DNA from: Streptomyces sp. STR69
Lineage (GTDB): Bacteria; Actinomycetota; Actinomycetes; Streptomycetales; Streptomycetaceae
Assembly (NCBI RefSeq): GCF_024519455.1
Contig: NZ_JALJRY010000015.1
Coordinates: 1-64,000 of the forward strand
Length of the DNA: 64,000 bases
Direction: 5' to 3'
In this document: positions 50,908 through 60,188 of the stretch, piece by piece
Position numbering within the stretch: the first letter of the stretch is position 1
How the letters are laid out: every line of letters begins with the position of its first letter
Notes under the pieces: model-generated
Seen by the model: only the letters and a program-made list of their open reading frames with translations
The model's database searches: none
What the model was told of the DNA's origin: nothing
Position numbers and translations under genes: made by a program

Positions 50908-51741
50908 CTACGACGGCAGGATCACGTCCGTGACCTCGGCGGTGCCGCCCACCTGCACGGCCGCCCCGGGCCGCGCCGTCGCGGTGATCGTGGCCGGACT
51001 GCCCAGCGAGTCGCCCATGTCGACGGCGATCTCGGTGACGCCCCGGTCGGCCAGGTCGGCGGCGAGGCATGCGGTGCTGTTGGCGTTCGCGATGTCCTCC
51101 GGGACGCCGATCGACGGCGCGAACATGCGTGCCGCGATCCGACCGGAGTGCTCCGGTACCGAGTAGACGTAGCAGCCGAGAAGCCCGAACCGGTCGCAGG
51201 CCGACCGGAGTTGTCCGAAGTCCGGGGCGAGCGCGGAGCGCGAGGCGACCGGGACGAGCAGGCGCGCCCGCCCCACCGAGGCCACGCGAGCGCCTGGAGC
51301 GAGCGTGTCCGAGGTGACGCCCAGCGCGGGCAGGACGAGTGCGCACTCGTCGGCGGTCGGCTCGCGCAACTCGACGGGACCCGGCTCGAAGACGGCACGG
51401 AACCGTGCCCCCTCCCGTACGGCTCGCCCGGCGAAGGAACGCCCCGCCGCGTCGAGGGAGGCCCGGTACTCCGCGACTCCGGCACGGTCCGCGAGGTAGG
51501 CCAGGGCGGCGACCGTACCGTGGCCGCACGCGGGCAGTTCGCCCTCGGCGGTGAAGAAGCGGAGCGACACCTCGGGCCCGTGCACCGAGACGAAGACGGC
51601 GTGCGAAGTCCCCGCGCGGACCGGCACCCGACGCCGTTCGTCGTCGCTCAACGGCACCTCGTCCAGCACCGCGGTGGAGCTTCCGCCGGCGCCCTCGCGC
51701 AGACACGCGCGGACGATCGTGACGGACAGTCGGCTGATCAC
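50908..51741 (-). CDS. PhzF-family protein, second in window
   Basis: A 277-residue PhzF-fold protein with an early catalytic region around REGAGGSSTAVLDE, then ELPACGHGTVAALAYLADR and IGVPEDIANANSTACLAADL in place of the usual EDPATG block, so it belongs to a different subgroup from the protein at 31657-32532. The change at the second active-site block (Asp-Ile-Ala-Asn) may alter the reaction. GTG start without a clear ribosome site. It converges on the FadR-type gene (15 bases between stops) and is divergent from the DUF318 permease. Confidence 0.82.
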   Translation of the reverse strand: MISRLSVTIVRACLREGAGGSSTAVLDEVPLSDDERRRVPVRAGTSHAVFVSVHGPEVSLRFFTAEGELPACGHGTVAALAYLADRAGVAEYRASLDAAGRSFAGRAVREGARFRAVFEPGPVELREPTADECALVLPALGVTSDTLAPGARVASVGRARLLVPVASRSALAPDFGQLRSACDRFGLLGCYVYSVPEHSGRIAARMFAPSIGVPEDIANANSTACLAADLADRGVTEIAVDMGDSLGSPATITATARPGAAVQVGGTAEVTDVILPS

Positions 51742-51755
51742 GCGTGAACCGTACT

Positions 51756-51772
51756 ATGTTCTGTCGCAACAT
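51756..51772. promoter_or_regulatory. palindrome before the DUF318 permease
   Basis: ATGTT-ctgtcgc-AACAT lies between the PhzF gene and the permease, 18 bases before the latter's ATG. Position and symmetry suit an operator. No regulator gene adjoins, so the binding protein is unknown. Confidence 0.4.
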
Positions 51773-51790
51773 CAGACATTCGGAGCAAAA

Positions 51791-52834
51791 ATGCCAAAAA
51801 CGGATGAGCTGCTTGATGTGACGGAGGCCGTGGCCCCGGCCACCGTCCACCCACCCGAGCGACGGCGCCGCCTTCCGCGCAGACCCCCGCCCACGACGGC
51901 GGTCGTCACCGCCCTCGGCCTGGCGGCCTGTGCCCTCCTGCTGTCGGGCACACCGTGGTTGAACGGCCCCGCCGTGGCCGCCTGGCGCACCGTCTGCCTG
52001 GCCATCACCGTGCAGGCGCTGCCCTTTCTCCTCCTCGGCACCGCCCTGTCCGGGGCCATCAACGCCTTCGTGCCGGCCGACCTGTTCACCAAGGTGCTGC
52101 CCAGGCGTGCCGTGCTCGCCGTCCCCGTGGCCGGTCTCGCCGGAGCCGTCCTGCCGGGCTGCGAATGCGCGTCCGTGCCGGTCGCCAACAGCCTGATCCG
52201 CCGGGGCGTCACCCCGGCCGCCGCGTTCGCGTTCCTGCTCTCGGCGCCCGCGATCAACCCGATCGTGCTGACCGCCACCGCCGTCGCTTTCCCCGGCAGC
52301 CCCGCCATGGTGCTGGCCCGGCTGCTCGCCTCGCTCGCCACCGCCGCCGTCATGGGCTGGCTCTGGCTCTGGCTCGGCCGCACCGAGTGGCTGCGCCCGG
52401 TCGTCCGGCACACCGGACACCAGCACGGACGCAGCCGCTTCACCGAGTTCCGGCTCGGCTTCCAGCACGACTTCCTGCACGCCGGCGGCTTCCTCGTGCT
52501 GGGCGCCATGGCCGCGGCCACCTTCAACGTGACCGTCCCGCGCTCCGTCCTCGACACCTTCTCCGGCTCGCCCTGGCTGTCCGTGCTGTTCCTGGCCGCG
52601 CTCGCCGTCGTCCTGGCGGTCTGCTCCGAGGCCGACGCCTTCGTAGCGGCCTCACTCACAGGCTTCTCACCCACAGCCCGGCTGGCCTTCATGGTGGTCG
52701 GCCCCATGGTCGACCTCAAGTTGATCGCCCTCCAGGCAGGCACCTTCGGCCGCGCTTTCGCGGTCCGCTTCTCCACCGCGACCACCGTCGTGGCCGTGGC
52801 CGCCAGCGTCCTGATCGGAGGCGCCCTGCTGTGA
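51791..52834 (+). CDS. DUF318/COG0701 permease (ArsP-like fold)
   Basis: A 347-residue protein with about eight helices. The family core is LPFLLLGTALSGAINAFVPA, the Cys pair in VLPGCECASVPVANSLIRRG VTPAAAFAFLLSAPAINPIV, and a repeat of this half toward the C-terminus (FLVLGAMAAATFNV, SEADAFVAASLTGFSPTARL). The His/Arg-rich cytoplasmic segment HTGHQHGRSRF follows helix 5. Relatives are membrane transporters; one branch exports organoarsenicals. ATG with GGAG upstream; its stop overlaps the TIGR03943 gene (GTGA), with which it forms a conserved two-gene unit. Substrate unknown, possibly a metal or metalloid. Confidence 0.87.
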   Translation: MPKTDELLDVTEAVAPATVHPPERRRRLPRRPPPTTAVVTALGLAACALLLSGTPWLNGPAVAAWRTVCLAITVQALPFLLLGTALSGAINAFVPADLFTKVLPRRAVLAVPVAGLAGAVLPGCECASVPVANSLIRRGVTPAAAFAFLLSAPAINPIVLTATAVAFPGSPAMVLARLLASLATAAVMGWLWLWLGRTEWLRPVVRHTGHQHGRSRFTEFRLGFQHDFLHAGGFLVLGAMAAATFNVTVPRSVLDTFSGSPWLSVLFLAALAVVLAVCSEADAFVAASLTGFSPTARLAFMVVGPMVDLKLIALQAGTFGRAFAVRFSTATTVVAVAASVLIGGALL

Positions 52835-53556
52835 AGCGCACCGCACAGATCCCGCTCCTGATCCTGACCGGCCTGGGCCTGCTGCACACCGCCCTCTTCA
52901 CCGACCTCTACCTGCGCTACGTCAAGGAGGGCCTGCGCCCGCTGCTGATCATCTCCGGCGCCCTCCTGCTGCTCCTGGGCCTGGCCCACGCGGCGTTCGA
53001 CCACGACACCGGTGAGAAGGAGGACCACGCCCACGGCCACGACCACTCCACCGCACCCCGCATCGCCTGGCTCCTCTTCCTCCCCGCGCTCAGCCTCCTC
53101 CTCTACGCCCCTCCCGCCCTCGGCGCCTACACGGCAGCGCACGCCGGCAGCGAGACCGTCAAGCAGCAGAAGGGGTTCGCCGCGCTGGCCGCGACCTCAC
53201 CCCTCCCGATGACCCTCACGGCCTTCACCACCCGGGTCCAGCAGGACAAGCAACGCGCCATCAACGGCCGTACCGTCGAGCTGACCGGCTTCGTGACACC
53301 GGGACACGGCGGCTGGGACCTGACCCGCATCATCTTCACCTGCTGCGCGGCGGACGCCCAGACGGTCAAGATCCGGATGTACGGCACCCCGGCCCCGCCC
53401 GCCAACACCTGGCTGGCCGTCACCGGAACCTGGCACACCCAGGGCGCTCTCGGCACGAAGTCCGCGGTGGCGGCCCTCGACGTCCACGGCACCCGGCCCA
53501 TCGCCCAACCTGTCAACGCCTTCACGGACGATCTGCCCCTCACACCCACCCGGTGA
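52831..53556 (+). CDS. TIGR03943-family partner of DUF318 permease
   Basis: A 241-residue protein with two to three N-terminal helices (IPLLILTGLGLLHTALFTDL YLRYV, PLLIISGALLLLLGLAH), a histidine-rich segment DHAHGHDH, another helix (IAWLLFLPALSLLLYAPPAL), and an outer domain with INGRTVELTGFVTPGHGGWD, IIFTCCAADAQTVKIRMYG and WLAVTGTWH. The His cluster and the Cys pair could bind metal. GTG overlaps the permease stop. These two proteins are always encoded together in many Firmicutes and actinomycetes; substrate not established. Confidence 0.87.
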   Translation: MKRTAQIPLLILTGLGLLHTALFTDLYLRYVKEGLRPLLIISGALLLLLGLAHAAFDHDTGEKEDHAHGHDHSTAPRIAWLLFLPALSLLLYAPPALGAYTAAHAGSETVKQQKGFAALAATSPLPMTLTAFTTRVQQDKQRAINGRTVELTGFVTPGHGGWDLTRIIFTCCAADAQTVKIRMYGTPAPPANTWLAVTGTWHTQGALGTKSAVAALDVHGTRPIAQPVNAFTDDLPLTPTR

Positions 53557-53645
53557 CACGAACCGCCTTTGCGGACAAGGGCGTTGGGGCGACGGGCGGC
53601 CCACGGCGGGAGCCGCGGCGGCCCGGCCTTGGCTAATCTGCACAG

Positions 53646-56600
53646 GTGACCACCGATCTGACCCTGCTGCCGCGCGTCGCCCATCGAGGAAAGGAAGTCA
53701 CCGCGCCCCGGCTGCGCGGTCTCCTCGCGCTGCTCGCCGGCGACCTGCGCACGGGCTGCAGCACCGAGCGACTGGTGGCGGGGCTGTGGCCGGACGAGTT
53801 GCCGGAACGGCCGGGCAAGGCGGTCCAGGTCCTCGTGTCCCGGGCCCGGGCCCAGTTGGGCGCCGACGTCATCGCCAGCACCCCGACCGGCTACCGGCTC
53901 ACCCTCGCCGAGGACCAGGTCGACAGCTCCGCCCTGCTGCTGCACGCCTCGGCCAGCGCGGACCGGTCCAGGGCCGGGGACCACGGGGGAGCACTGGCCG
54001 CGGCCGAGGCCGGACTCGACCTGTGGGAGGGCACTCCCGACGGGGACACCGACAGCGCCGACCCGGTGGCCGTACTGCGCGCCGAGCGCGCCCCAGTCCA
54101 CGACACGCTCGTCCGCGCACAGGCCCTCGCGCTCGCCCGCCTCGGGCGGCACGCGGAGGCGGCCGGCCCGCTCGCCGCCGTCGCCGCCGAGCATCCGCGT
54201 GACGAGGAGGTGCTCGCCGAACTGCTGCGCGGCGAGGCCGCGTCGGCGGGCCCGTCCGCCGCGCTCATGCGCTACGAGGCCTACCGCCGGGAACTCCGCG
54301 ACGACCTCGGCACCGACCCCGGCGCCGGACTCAAGGCCGTGCACAAGGAGTTGTTGCGCGGCGAGGCACCGGTGGTCAGACACGGCGTACCGCACGAACC
54401 GAACCCCCTCCTCGGCCGGGACGAGGACATCGCGGCCGTCGAGCGCTCGCTGCGCACCTCCCGCGCCGTCACCGTCGTCGGCCCCGGCGGCCTCGGCAAG
54501 ACCCGGCTCGCGCACGCCGTCAGCCGCCGGGCCGAACAGCGCGTGGTGTACTTCGTGCCGCTCGCCGGCGTCACGGCCGACGCCGACGTGGCCGCCGAGG
54601 TGGCCTCCGCGCTCGGCGCGGGCGAGGGCCGGCCCGGCGCCCTGGGCGGCCACGACCCGGTGACCGGCATCCTCGGCGTGCTCGGCACCGGGTCCGCGCT
54701 GCTGGTCCTCGACAACTGCGAGCAGATCGTCCGGGGCGCCTCAGGCCTCGTACAGGCCCTCGTCTCGTCCTCGAAGGACCTGCGGGTCCTCGCCACCAGC
54801 CGCGCCCCGCTGGGGCTGACGTCGGAGGCGGTGTACGCGCTCCCCGAGCTGGGCCTCGGCACCTCCGTCGAACTGTTCACCCAGCGGGCGCGCGCCGCCC
54901 GGCCCGGCGTGGAGCTGCCGTCGGACGCGGTGACCGAACTCTGCCGCCACCTCGACGGACTGCCGCTCGCCCTGGAACTGGCCGCGGCACGGGTCCGGGT
55001 CCTCTCGGTGCCGGACATCGCCCAGCGCCTCGGCGACCGGTTCGCCCTGCTGCGCGGCGGCGCGCGGGACGCACCCGAACGGCACCGCACCCTGCACGCG
55101 GTCGTGGAATGGAGCTGGAACCTCCTCGCCGGGGACGCCCGGGCGGCGCTGCGCACGCTCTCCGTCTTCCCCGGCGGCTTCCTCGGCGAGGCGGCGGAGC
55201 AAGTCCTCGGCGAGGACCCGCTGTTCCTCCTGGAGCAACTGGTCGACCAGTCGCTGCTCACCGTCGCCGACACCCCGGCAGGCGTACGGTTCCGAATGCT
55301 GGAGACCGTAAGGGAGTTCAGCGCCGCCCGCCGCGCCGAGGCGGGCGAGGACGAGGCGGCCGTCGGCCAATTCCTCGCCTGGGCACGGGACTTCGGGGTC
55401 GCCCACCACGACGTGCTCTTCGGCTCGGACTCGCAGACCGCCTGGGAGCGGATCAAGGTCGAGCAGGACAACCTCGTCCTCGCCCTGCGGCACGCCATGG
55501 CCCGCGCGGACGGCCCCGCGACCGCCGCCGTCACCGCCGTCCTCGCCGCGCTGTGGTCCACCGGCACCAACTACCCCCGACTCACCGCGCTCGCCGAGGA
55601 CACCGGCCCGCCGCTGTCGCACTACCGCCCCGAGCCCGCATACGTCGAAGTCGTGCGCACCGCAGCGGTGTTGGGCACCGCGACCGTGTTCATGGGCGCC
55701 GGCCCACGCGCCGTGCGCCAGCTCGCCGTCCTCCGCCGGCTGCCCCCGGCCCCACCGGACACCCTGATGCGCGCCACCGCCGTCGTGCTCAGCGCGATCC
55801 CCGAGATACGGCCGCCCGGCTACGACGTGCTGCGCGCGCTCTGCGTCAGCGAGCAGCCGCTGCTGTCCGGGATGGCGGAGTGTGTCGCCTGCTACGTCTG
55901 GGAGTTCGAGCACGACATCGACCGCGCGCTCGTGTCGGCCCGCCGGGCGGTCGCCGGACTGGCGCCGGTCGACAACCCGTCCGTACAGCTCATGGTGCAC
56001 TCCCGGCTGAGCGAGCTGTGCCTGCGCACGGGACGCGGTGAGGAGGCGTACCAGCACCTCAAGGCATCGCTCGCGGTGCTGCCGCGGCTCGGCGACGGCC
56101 ACGACCACATCGGCATCCGCCCGCTCCTCGTCTTCGCCTGTCTGCAGCGCGGTGAGCTGGAGGAGGCGGAGGAGTGGCTGCGGCGGGCGGAGAGCGACAA
56201 CTCCCCCCACCAGGACGACTTCTACCGGACCGACCTCTGCGGTCGCGCCGAGATCGCGCTCACCCGTGGACTGACGGAGGTCGGGCTCGGCCTGTGGCGC
56301 GGGGTCGTGGAGCGGATGCTCGCGGCCGGCCCCGCGCGCGGCGACGAAGACCCGTTCGCCCCTTGGGCGTTGGTGATCCAGGCGGTCGCGGTGACGGCGC
56401 ACGCGCACGCCGGCCGGCTCGCACCGGTCGCGGAGCTGATCGCCCGACTGCGGCTGCGGCTGGGCGAGTTGCTCTCGGAGCCGGTCGGCTCGCCTGCCGA
56501 ACTCCCCTTGTTCGGCACGATGTTGCACGCCCTCGGCATGGTCGGACTCGCGTCCGGCGACACCGGTGCCGTACGGATGCTCGCGCTGGCCGAACGGCTG

Positions 56601-56774
56601 CGGGTGCTGCGGGAGTTCCATCCGACGATGTCGGCGGACCGTGCCCGTAAGGCGGCCGAGGACGCCGACAGGGCGGCGTACGCCGACGCGGTGTCGGAGT
56701 ACGCCGCCCTGGGGCGGGACGAGTTGCGGGAGGCGGCCCGCGCTGTCATGGCGGTTACTTCGGGTCGCGCTTGA
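53646..56774 (+). CDS. AfsR/SARP-like large regulator (BTAD, NB-ARC, TPR)
   Basis: A 1042-residue regulator. Residues 1-90 form the OmpR-like winged helix (LRGLLALLAGDLRTGCSTER LVAGLWPDELPERPGKAVQV LVSRAR), and 95-240 the bacterial transcriptional activation domain ending MRYEAYRRELRDDLGTDPGA. The NB-ARC ATPase follows (VTVVGPGGLGKTRLAHAVSR as Walker A, LLVLDNCEQI as Walker B, LATSRAPLGL, GLPLALELAAAR). The last 450 residues are TPR-like. AfsR-type proteins activate antibiotic or export genes. GTG start. Its 3' end overlaps the convergent exporter gene by 20 bases, so the two are natural partners. Confidence 0.92.
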   Translation: MTTDLTLLPRVAHRGKEVTAPRLRGLLALLAGDLRTGCSTERLVAGLWPDELPERPGKAVQVLVSRARAQLGADVIASTPTGYRLTLAEDQVDSSALLLHASASADRSRAGDHGGALAAAEAGLDLWEGTPDGDTDSADPVAVLRAERAPVHDTLVRAQALALARLGRHAEAAGPLAAVAAEHPRDEEVLAELLRGEAASAGPSAALMRYEAYRRELRDDLGTDPGAGLKAVHKELLRGEAPVVRHGVPHEPNPLLGRDEDIAAVERSLRTSRAVTVVGPGGLGKTRLAHAVSRRAEQRVVYFVPLAGVTADADVAAEVASALGAGEGRPGALGGHDPVTGILGVLGTGSALLVLDNCEQIVRGASGLVQALVSSSKDLRVLATSRAPLGLTSEAVYALPELGLGTSVELFTQRARAARPGVELPSDAVTELCRHLDGLPLALELAAARVRVLSVPDIAQRLGDRFALLRGGARDAPERHRTLHAVVEWSWNLLAGDARAALRTLSVFPGGFLGEAAEQVLGEDPLFLLEQLVDQSLLTVADTPAGVRFRMLETVREFSAARRAEAGEDEAAVGQFLAWARDFGVAHHDVLFGSDSQTAWERIKVEQDNLVLALRHAMARADGPATAAVTAVLAALWSTGTNYPRLTALAEDTGPPLSHYRPEPAYVEVVRTAAVLGTATVFMGAGPRAVRQLAVLRRLPPAPPDTLMRATAVVLSAIPEIRPPGYDVLRALCVSEQPLLSGMAECVACYVWEFEHDIDRALVSARRAVAGLAPVDNPSVQLMVHSRLSELCLRTGRGEEAYQHLKASLAVLPRLGDGHDHIGIRPLLVFACLQRGELEEAEEWLRRAESDNSPHQDDFYRTDLCGRAEIALTRGLTEVGLGLWRGVVERMLAAGPARGDEDPFAPWALVIQAVAVTAHAHAGRLAPVAELIARLRLRLGELLSEPVGSPAELPLFGTMLHALGMVGLASGDTGAVRMLALAERLRVLREFHPTMSADRARKAAEDADRAAYADAVSEYAALGRDELREAARAVMAVTSGRA

Positions 56775-57546
56775 ACGATGCCATCGACCAGCGGTAGCCG
56801 AGTGCGATCAGCCCGACGCACCAGGCGACCGCGATCCACCAGTTGTTGCCGATCTCCGTGCCGAGCAGCAGTCCGCGCAGGGTCTCGATGGCCGGGGTGA
56901 AGGGCTGGTACTCGGCGATCGGCTGGAACCAGCCCGGCATCGTGTCGGCCGGGATGAACGCGCTGGAGATGAGGGGCAGGAGGATCAGCGGCTGTGCGCT
57001 GTTGGCCGCCGCCTCGGCGTTCGGGCTCGCCATTCCCATGGCGACCGCGATCCAGGTGAGCGCCAGGGAGAACAGGACGAGCAGCCCGAACGCCCCCAGC
57101 CACTCCAGCGGGGTGGCGTCCGTGGACCGGAAGCCGATGGCCACGCCGACGGCACCGACGAGGACCACGCTGGCCACGCACTGCAGCACGCTGCCCACGA
57201 CGTGCCCGATGAGCATGGACCCGCGGTAGATCGCCATCGTCCGGAAGCGGGCGATGAGGCCCTCGTTCATGTCCATGGAGACATGCACGGCGGCCCCGAT
57301 CACCGTGCCGCCGATGGTCATCATCAGGATGCCCGGGACGATGTAGGCGATGTAGTCGGAGCGGTCCGCGCCGCCGCCACCGATGCCCGCGCTCATCACG
57401 TCACCGAAGATGTAGACGAAGAGCAGCAGCAGCATGATCGGTGTGAGCAGCAGGTTCAGGGTGCCGGACGGGTAGCGCCAGGCGTGCAACAGGTTGCGGC
57501 GCAGCATGGTGTTCGAGTCGCGCAGGGCGAGGGTGAGGGTGCTCAT
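56755..57546 (-). CDS. ABC-2 type exporter permease (DrrB-like)
   Basis: A 263-residue six-helix permease. Typical DrrB features are AWRYPSGTLNLLLTPIMLLL, DYIAYIVPGILMMTIGGTVI, GLIARFRTMAIYRGSMLIGH, SAQPLILLPLISSAFIPADT MPGWFQPIAEYQPFTPAIET LRGLLLG, the conserved loop before the last helix. ATG start overlaps the ATPase stop by four bases. With the ATPase it forms an exporter of daunorubicin type; the cargo is unknown. Confidence 0.92.
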   Translation of the reverse strand: MSTLTLALRDSNTMLRRNLLHAWRYPSGTLNLLLTPIMLLLLFVYIFGDVMSAGIGGGGADRSDYIAYIVPGILMMTIGGTVIGAAVHVSMDMNEGLIARFRTMAIYRGSMLIGHVVGSVLQCVASVVLVGAVGVAIGFRSTDATPLEWLGAFGLLVLFSLALTWIAVAMGMASPNAEAAANSAQPLILLPLISSAFIPADTMPGWFQPIAEYQPFTPAIETLRGLLLGTEIGNNWWIAVAWCVGLIALGYRWSMASFKRDPK

Positions 57547-58514
57547 CGGACGTTCTCCTTGGGCTGGTTGGGGACCTTGGCGTCGCCGGTGAGGGCGAAG
57601 AACACGTCGTCGAGGTCGGGGGTGTGCACGGTCAGCTCGTCGGCCTCGATGCCGGAGGCGTCCAACCAGTCGAGGACGGCGCGCAGTTCACGCTGGCTGC
57701 CGTCGCTGGGGATCTGCAGCGACAGCGCCTCGTCGTCGCGGGTGACCTCGCGCAGCTCCGTGGCGGCGGACTGGTAGGCGGCCGGGTCGGTGAAGCGGAG
57801 CCGGACGTGTCCGCCGGGGATGAGCCGCTTGAGTTCCTCCGCGGTGCCCTCGGCGGCGATCCTGCCGTCGTTCAACACCGCGATGCGGTCGGCGAGTTCA
57901 TCGGCCTCCTCCAGGTACTGGGTGGTGAGGAAGACGGTGACACCGTCGGAGACCAGCTCACGGATGATGCCCCACATGGTGTGGCGGGAGCGCGGGTCGA
58001 GGCCGGTGGTCGGCTCGTCCAGGAAGATGATCCGCGGGCTGCCGACCAGGGTCATGGCGAGGTCGAGGCGGCGCTTCATGCCGCCGGAGTAGGTGGAGGC
58101 GGGCTTCCTCGCGGCCTCGGTGAGGTCGAAGCGCGCGAGGAGTTCGGCGGCCACCCGCCGTCCCTCCTGCCTCGACAGGTGGTGCAGATCGGCCATGAGC
58201 AGCATGTTCTCCTCGCCGGTGATCAGACCGTCGACGGCGGAGAACTGCCCGGTGACGCCGATCGCGGCCCGCACGGCCTGCGGATCGACGGCCACGTCAT
58301 GGCCGCCGACGCGCAGTTCGCCGGCGTCGGCGGCGACGAGGGTGGAGAGGATCTTGACGGCGGTGGTCTTGCCGGCGCCGTTCGGGCCGAGCAGGGCGAA
58401 CACCGTGCCGGCCGGTACCGCCAGGTCGATGCCGTCGAGGACCGTCTTGTCCCCGTAGGCCTTGCGCAGCCCCTTGGCCGCGATGCCGAGTGAGTGCGAT
58501 GTCGTTGTCGTCAT
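57543..58514 (-). CDS. ABC exporter ATPase (DrrA-like)
   Basis: A 323-residue ATPase: Walker A ALLGPNGAGKTTAVKILSTL, Q-loop VTGQFSAVDGLITGEENMLL, signature STYSGGMKRRLDLAMTLVGS, Walker B IIFLDEPTTGLDPRSRHTMW and TTQYLEEADELADRI. The C-terminal extension (about 225-315) is the DrrA family tail with ELTVHTPDLDDVFFALTGD. It powers export together with the DrrB-like permease. First gene of the pair; the promoter must lie in 58515-58756, shared with the plus-strand phospholipase gene. Confidence 0.93.
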   Translation of the reverse strand: MTTTTSHSLGIAAKGLRKAYGDKTVLDGIDLAVPAGTVFALLGPNGAGKTTAVKILSTLVAADAGELRVGGHDVAVDPQAVRAAIGVTGQFSAVDGLITGEENMLLMADLHHLSRQEGRRVAAELLARFDLTEAARKPASTYSGGMKRRLDLAMTLVGSPRIIFLDEPTTGLDPRSRHTMWGIIRELVSDGVTVFLTTQYLEEADELADRIAVLNDGRIAAEGTAEELKRLIPGGHVRLRFTDPAAYQSAATELREVTRDDEALSLQIPSDGSQRELRAVLDWLDASGIEADELTVHTPDLDDVFFALTGDAKVPNQPKENVR

Positions 58515-58756
58515 GCCGCAGAGCGTGCGGCAGGGCGCATTCAGCGCGGTTTCACGATGGTTTCAGCGCCTTGGAGCCGGTCGCCCGTGCCCGCCGCCGG
58601 TCTCTCCCCGTGGGGTTCATGTCCAACTCTCCCGCCACATCCGAGAGTTAACGGGTCATTGGGGCGCATGCGGTGTGAAGGCGGGGTCGAGCCGGAAATC
58701 ATCTTGTCATGAACCTGCGATCCGACGGGCGGATCGCGGTCTCATGGAGGTGTTGA

Positions 58757-59209
58757 ATGCACCGCAGACTCACAACCGGTCTCGCCGCCTCGACCCTGGC
58801 CCTGGTCGCCGTCGTCGCCACCGCGACAGCCGCCACCGCCGTACCTGCCGACAAGCCCCAGGTCCTCTCCGGCTGGACGCAGACCAGCGCGTCGAGCTAC
58901 AGCCTCTGGGCCGCGGCTCGCGCCAACCAAACCGCCTGGTCCGCCTACGAGTTCGACTGGTCCACCGACTACTGCTCCGACTCGCCCGACAACCCCTTCG
59001 GCTTCCCCTTCGCCACGTCCTGCGCCCGCCACGACTTCGGCTACCGCAACTACAAGGCCGCCGGCGCCTTCGACGCCAACAAGTCGCGGCTCGACAGCGC
59101 CTTCTACGAGGATCTCAAGCGCGTCTGCGCCGCCTACAGCGGCGCCACCGCGACCGCCTGCAACAGCACCGCGTGGACGTACTACCAGGCCGTGAAGGTC
59201 TTCGGCTGA
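58757..59209 (+). CDS. secreted prokaryotic phospholipase A2
   Basis: A 150-residue enzyme. The signal peptide LAASTLALVAVVATATAATA ends near residue 29. The mature part has the microbial PLA2 core: STDYCSDSPDNPFGFPFATS CARHDFGYRNYK with His92-Asp93 as catalytic pair and two disulfide-forming Cys, matching the Streptomyces violaceoruber type. It releases the sn-2 fatty acid from phospholipids outside the cell, with Ca2+. ATG with GGAGGTG upstream, followed by a good terminator, so monocistronic. Confidence 0.92.
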   Translation: MHRRLTTGLAASTLALVAVVATATAATAVPADKPQVLSGWTQTSASSYSLWAAARANQTAWSAYEFDWSTDYCSDSPDNPFGFPFATSCARHDFGYRNYKAAGAFDANKSRLDSAFYEDLKRVCAAYSGATATACNSTAWTYYQAVKVFG

Positions 59210-59232
59210 GACATCGTCAACTGCTCGGCGGG

Positions 59233-59261
59233 TGCGGGACGCCGATTTCCGGCGTCCCGCA
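59233..59261. terminator. hairpin terminator after phospholipase gene
   Basis: TGCGGGACGCCG (59233-59244) pairs perfectly with CGGCGTCCCGCA (59250-59261), a 12-bp stem with a 5-nt loop. It lies between convergent phospholipase and DeoR genes. Confidence 0.88.
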
Positions 59262-59284
59262 ATTCCGGCTCCGGTGAAGCGGGT

Positions 59285-60064
59285 TCACACCGCGACGACC
59301 CGAACCCCCGCTTCCTCGAACCGCCTTGCCGTCTCCGGCGCCACCGCCGTATCCGTCACCAGCGTGTTCACCGACTCGGCCGAACAGATTCGGGCGAACG
59401 CCCGCTGTCCGAGCTTGCTGGAGTCGGCCGCGACGACCACCCGCTCGGCGCGCTCGCACAGCAGCCGGTTGATCGCGGCCTCCGCCTCGTCATGGGCCGC
59501 CGCACCGTGCGTCACGTCGAAGGCGACCACGCCGAGCACCGCCACATCGACGGTGATCTGCGAGAGCACCCCGTCCGCGAGCGGCCCCACGAGTTCGTAC
59601 GACTGCGGGCGCGCGACCCCACCGGTCAGCACGATCTTGAACTGGGGCCGTACGGCAAGCTCGTTGGCGATGTTGAGCGCGTTGGTCACGATGGTCAGCG
59701 CGGGAGTTCCGGCCGTGAGATCGCCGCGCACGGCCAGGGCGCGGGCCACCTCCGTGGTCGTCGTACCGCCGGTCAGGCCCACCGCCTCGCCCGGCGCGAC
59801 GAGGTCCGCGACCGCCTTGGCGATCCGCTGCTTCTCGGACGCGTGCCGCGCGGTCTTGTATCGCAACGGCAGTTCGTACGACACCCCGTGCACCACGGCG
59901 CCGCCCCGGGTGCGCACCAGCATCTGCTGCTCGGCGAGCTGGTCGAAGTCGCGGCGGATCGTGGCGGCCGACACCGCGAGGTCGGCAGCCGCCTCCTCGA
60001 CGTCGAGCCGCCCGCGCTCCACGAGCAGCTCCAGCAGCGCCTTCCAGCGGGCGTCGCGCGACAT
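59285..60064 (-). CDS. DeoR-family sugar regulator (AgaR-like)
   Basis: A 259-residue repressor. The HTH is ARWKALLELLVERGRLDVEE AAADLAVSAATIRRDFDQLA with the conserved TIRRD, and the DeoRC sensor has VGLTGGTTTTEVARAL, LTIVTNALNIANEL, IVLTGGVARPQSYELVGP and VVVAADSSKLGQRAFARI. The TGGTTT and ADSSK blocks bind a phosphosugar. ATG 60064 has GGAG seven bases upstream; GTG 60070 is the alternative. Divergent from the SIS/aldolase genes, so it should control them, with an amino-sugar phosphate as effector. Confidence 0.9.
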   Translation of the reverse strand: MSRDARWKALLELLVERGRLDVEEAAADLAVSAATIRRDFDQLAEQQMLVRTRGGAVVHGVSYELPLRYKTARHASEKQRIAKAVADLVAPGEAVGLTGGTTTTEVARALAVRGDLTAGTPALTIVTNALNIANELAVRPQFKIVLTGGVARPQSYELVGPLADGVLSQITVDVAVLGVVAFDVTHGAAAHDEAEAAINRLLCERAERVVVAADSSKLGQRAFARICSAESVNTLVTDTAVAPETARRFEEAGVRVVAV

Positions 60065-60125
60065 CCGCACTCTCCGTTCCTCGATTCTCCGGCGACCCTA
60101 GCGCAGACCACCTCCACGCGATTGC

Positions 60126-60155
60126 TTGATTATGCTCGAAAGCTCGCTATATCTT
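60126..60155 (+). promoter_or_regulatory. promoter of the SIS-aldolase operon
   Basis: TTGATT (60126-60131) and TATCTT (60150-60155) are spaced by 18 bases and resemble housekeeping -35/-10 boxes. They lie in an AT-rich island between the DeoR and SIS genes. Repeated GCTCG elements (GCTCGAAAGCTCG) between the boxes may be the DeoR site. Confidence 0.45.
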
Positions 60156-60188
60156 GCAAGAACAATCATTACCGGGGAGGGGAACGGC

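Noticed and set aside
53646..58514. Antibiotic cluster suggested by AfsR-like regulator and DrrAB exporter
   Set aside because: No polyketide, peptide or terpene synthase gene is in the window; a regulator-exporter pair alone does not make a cluster.
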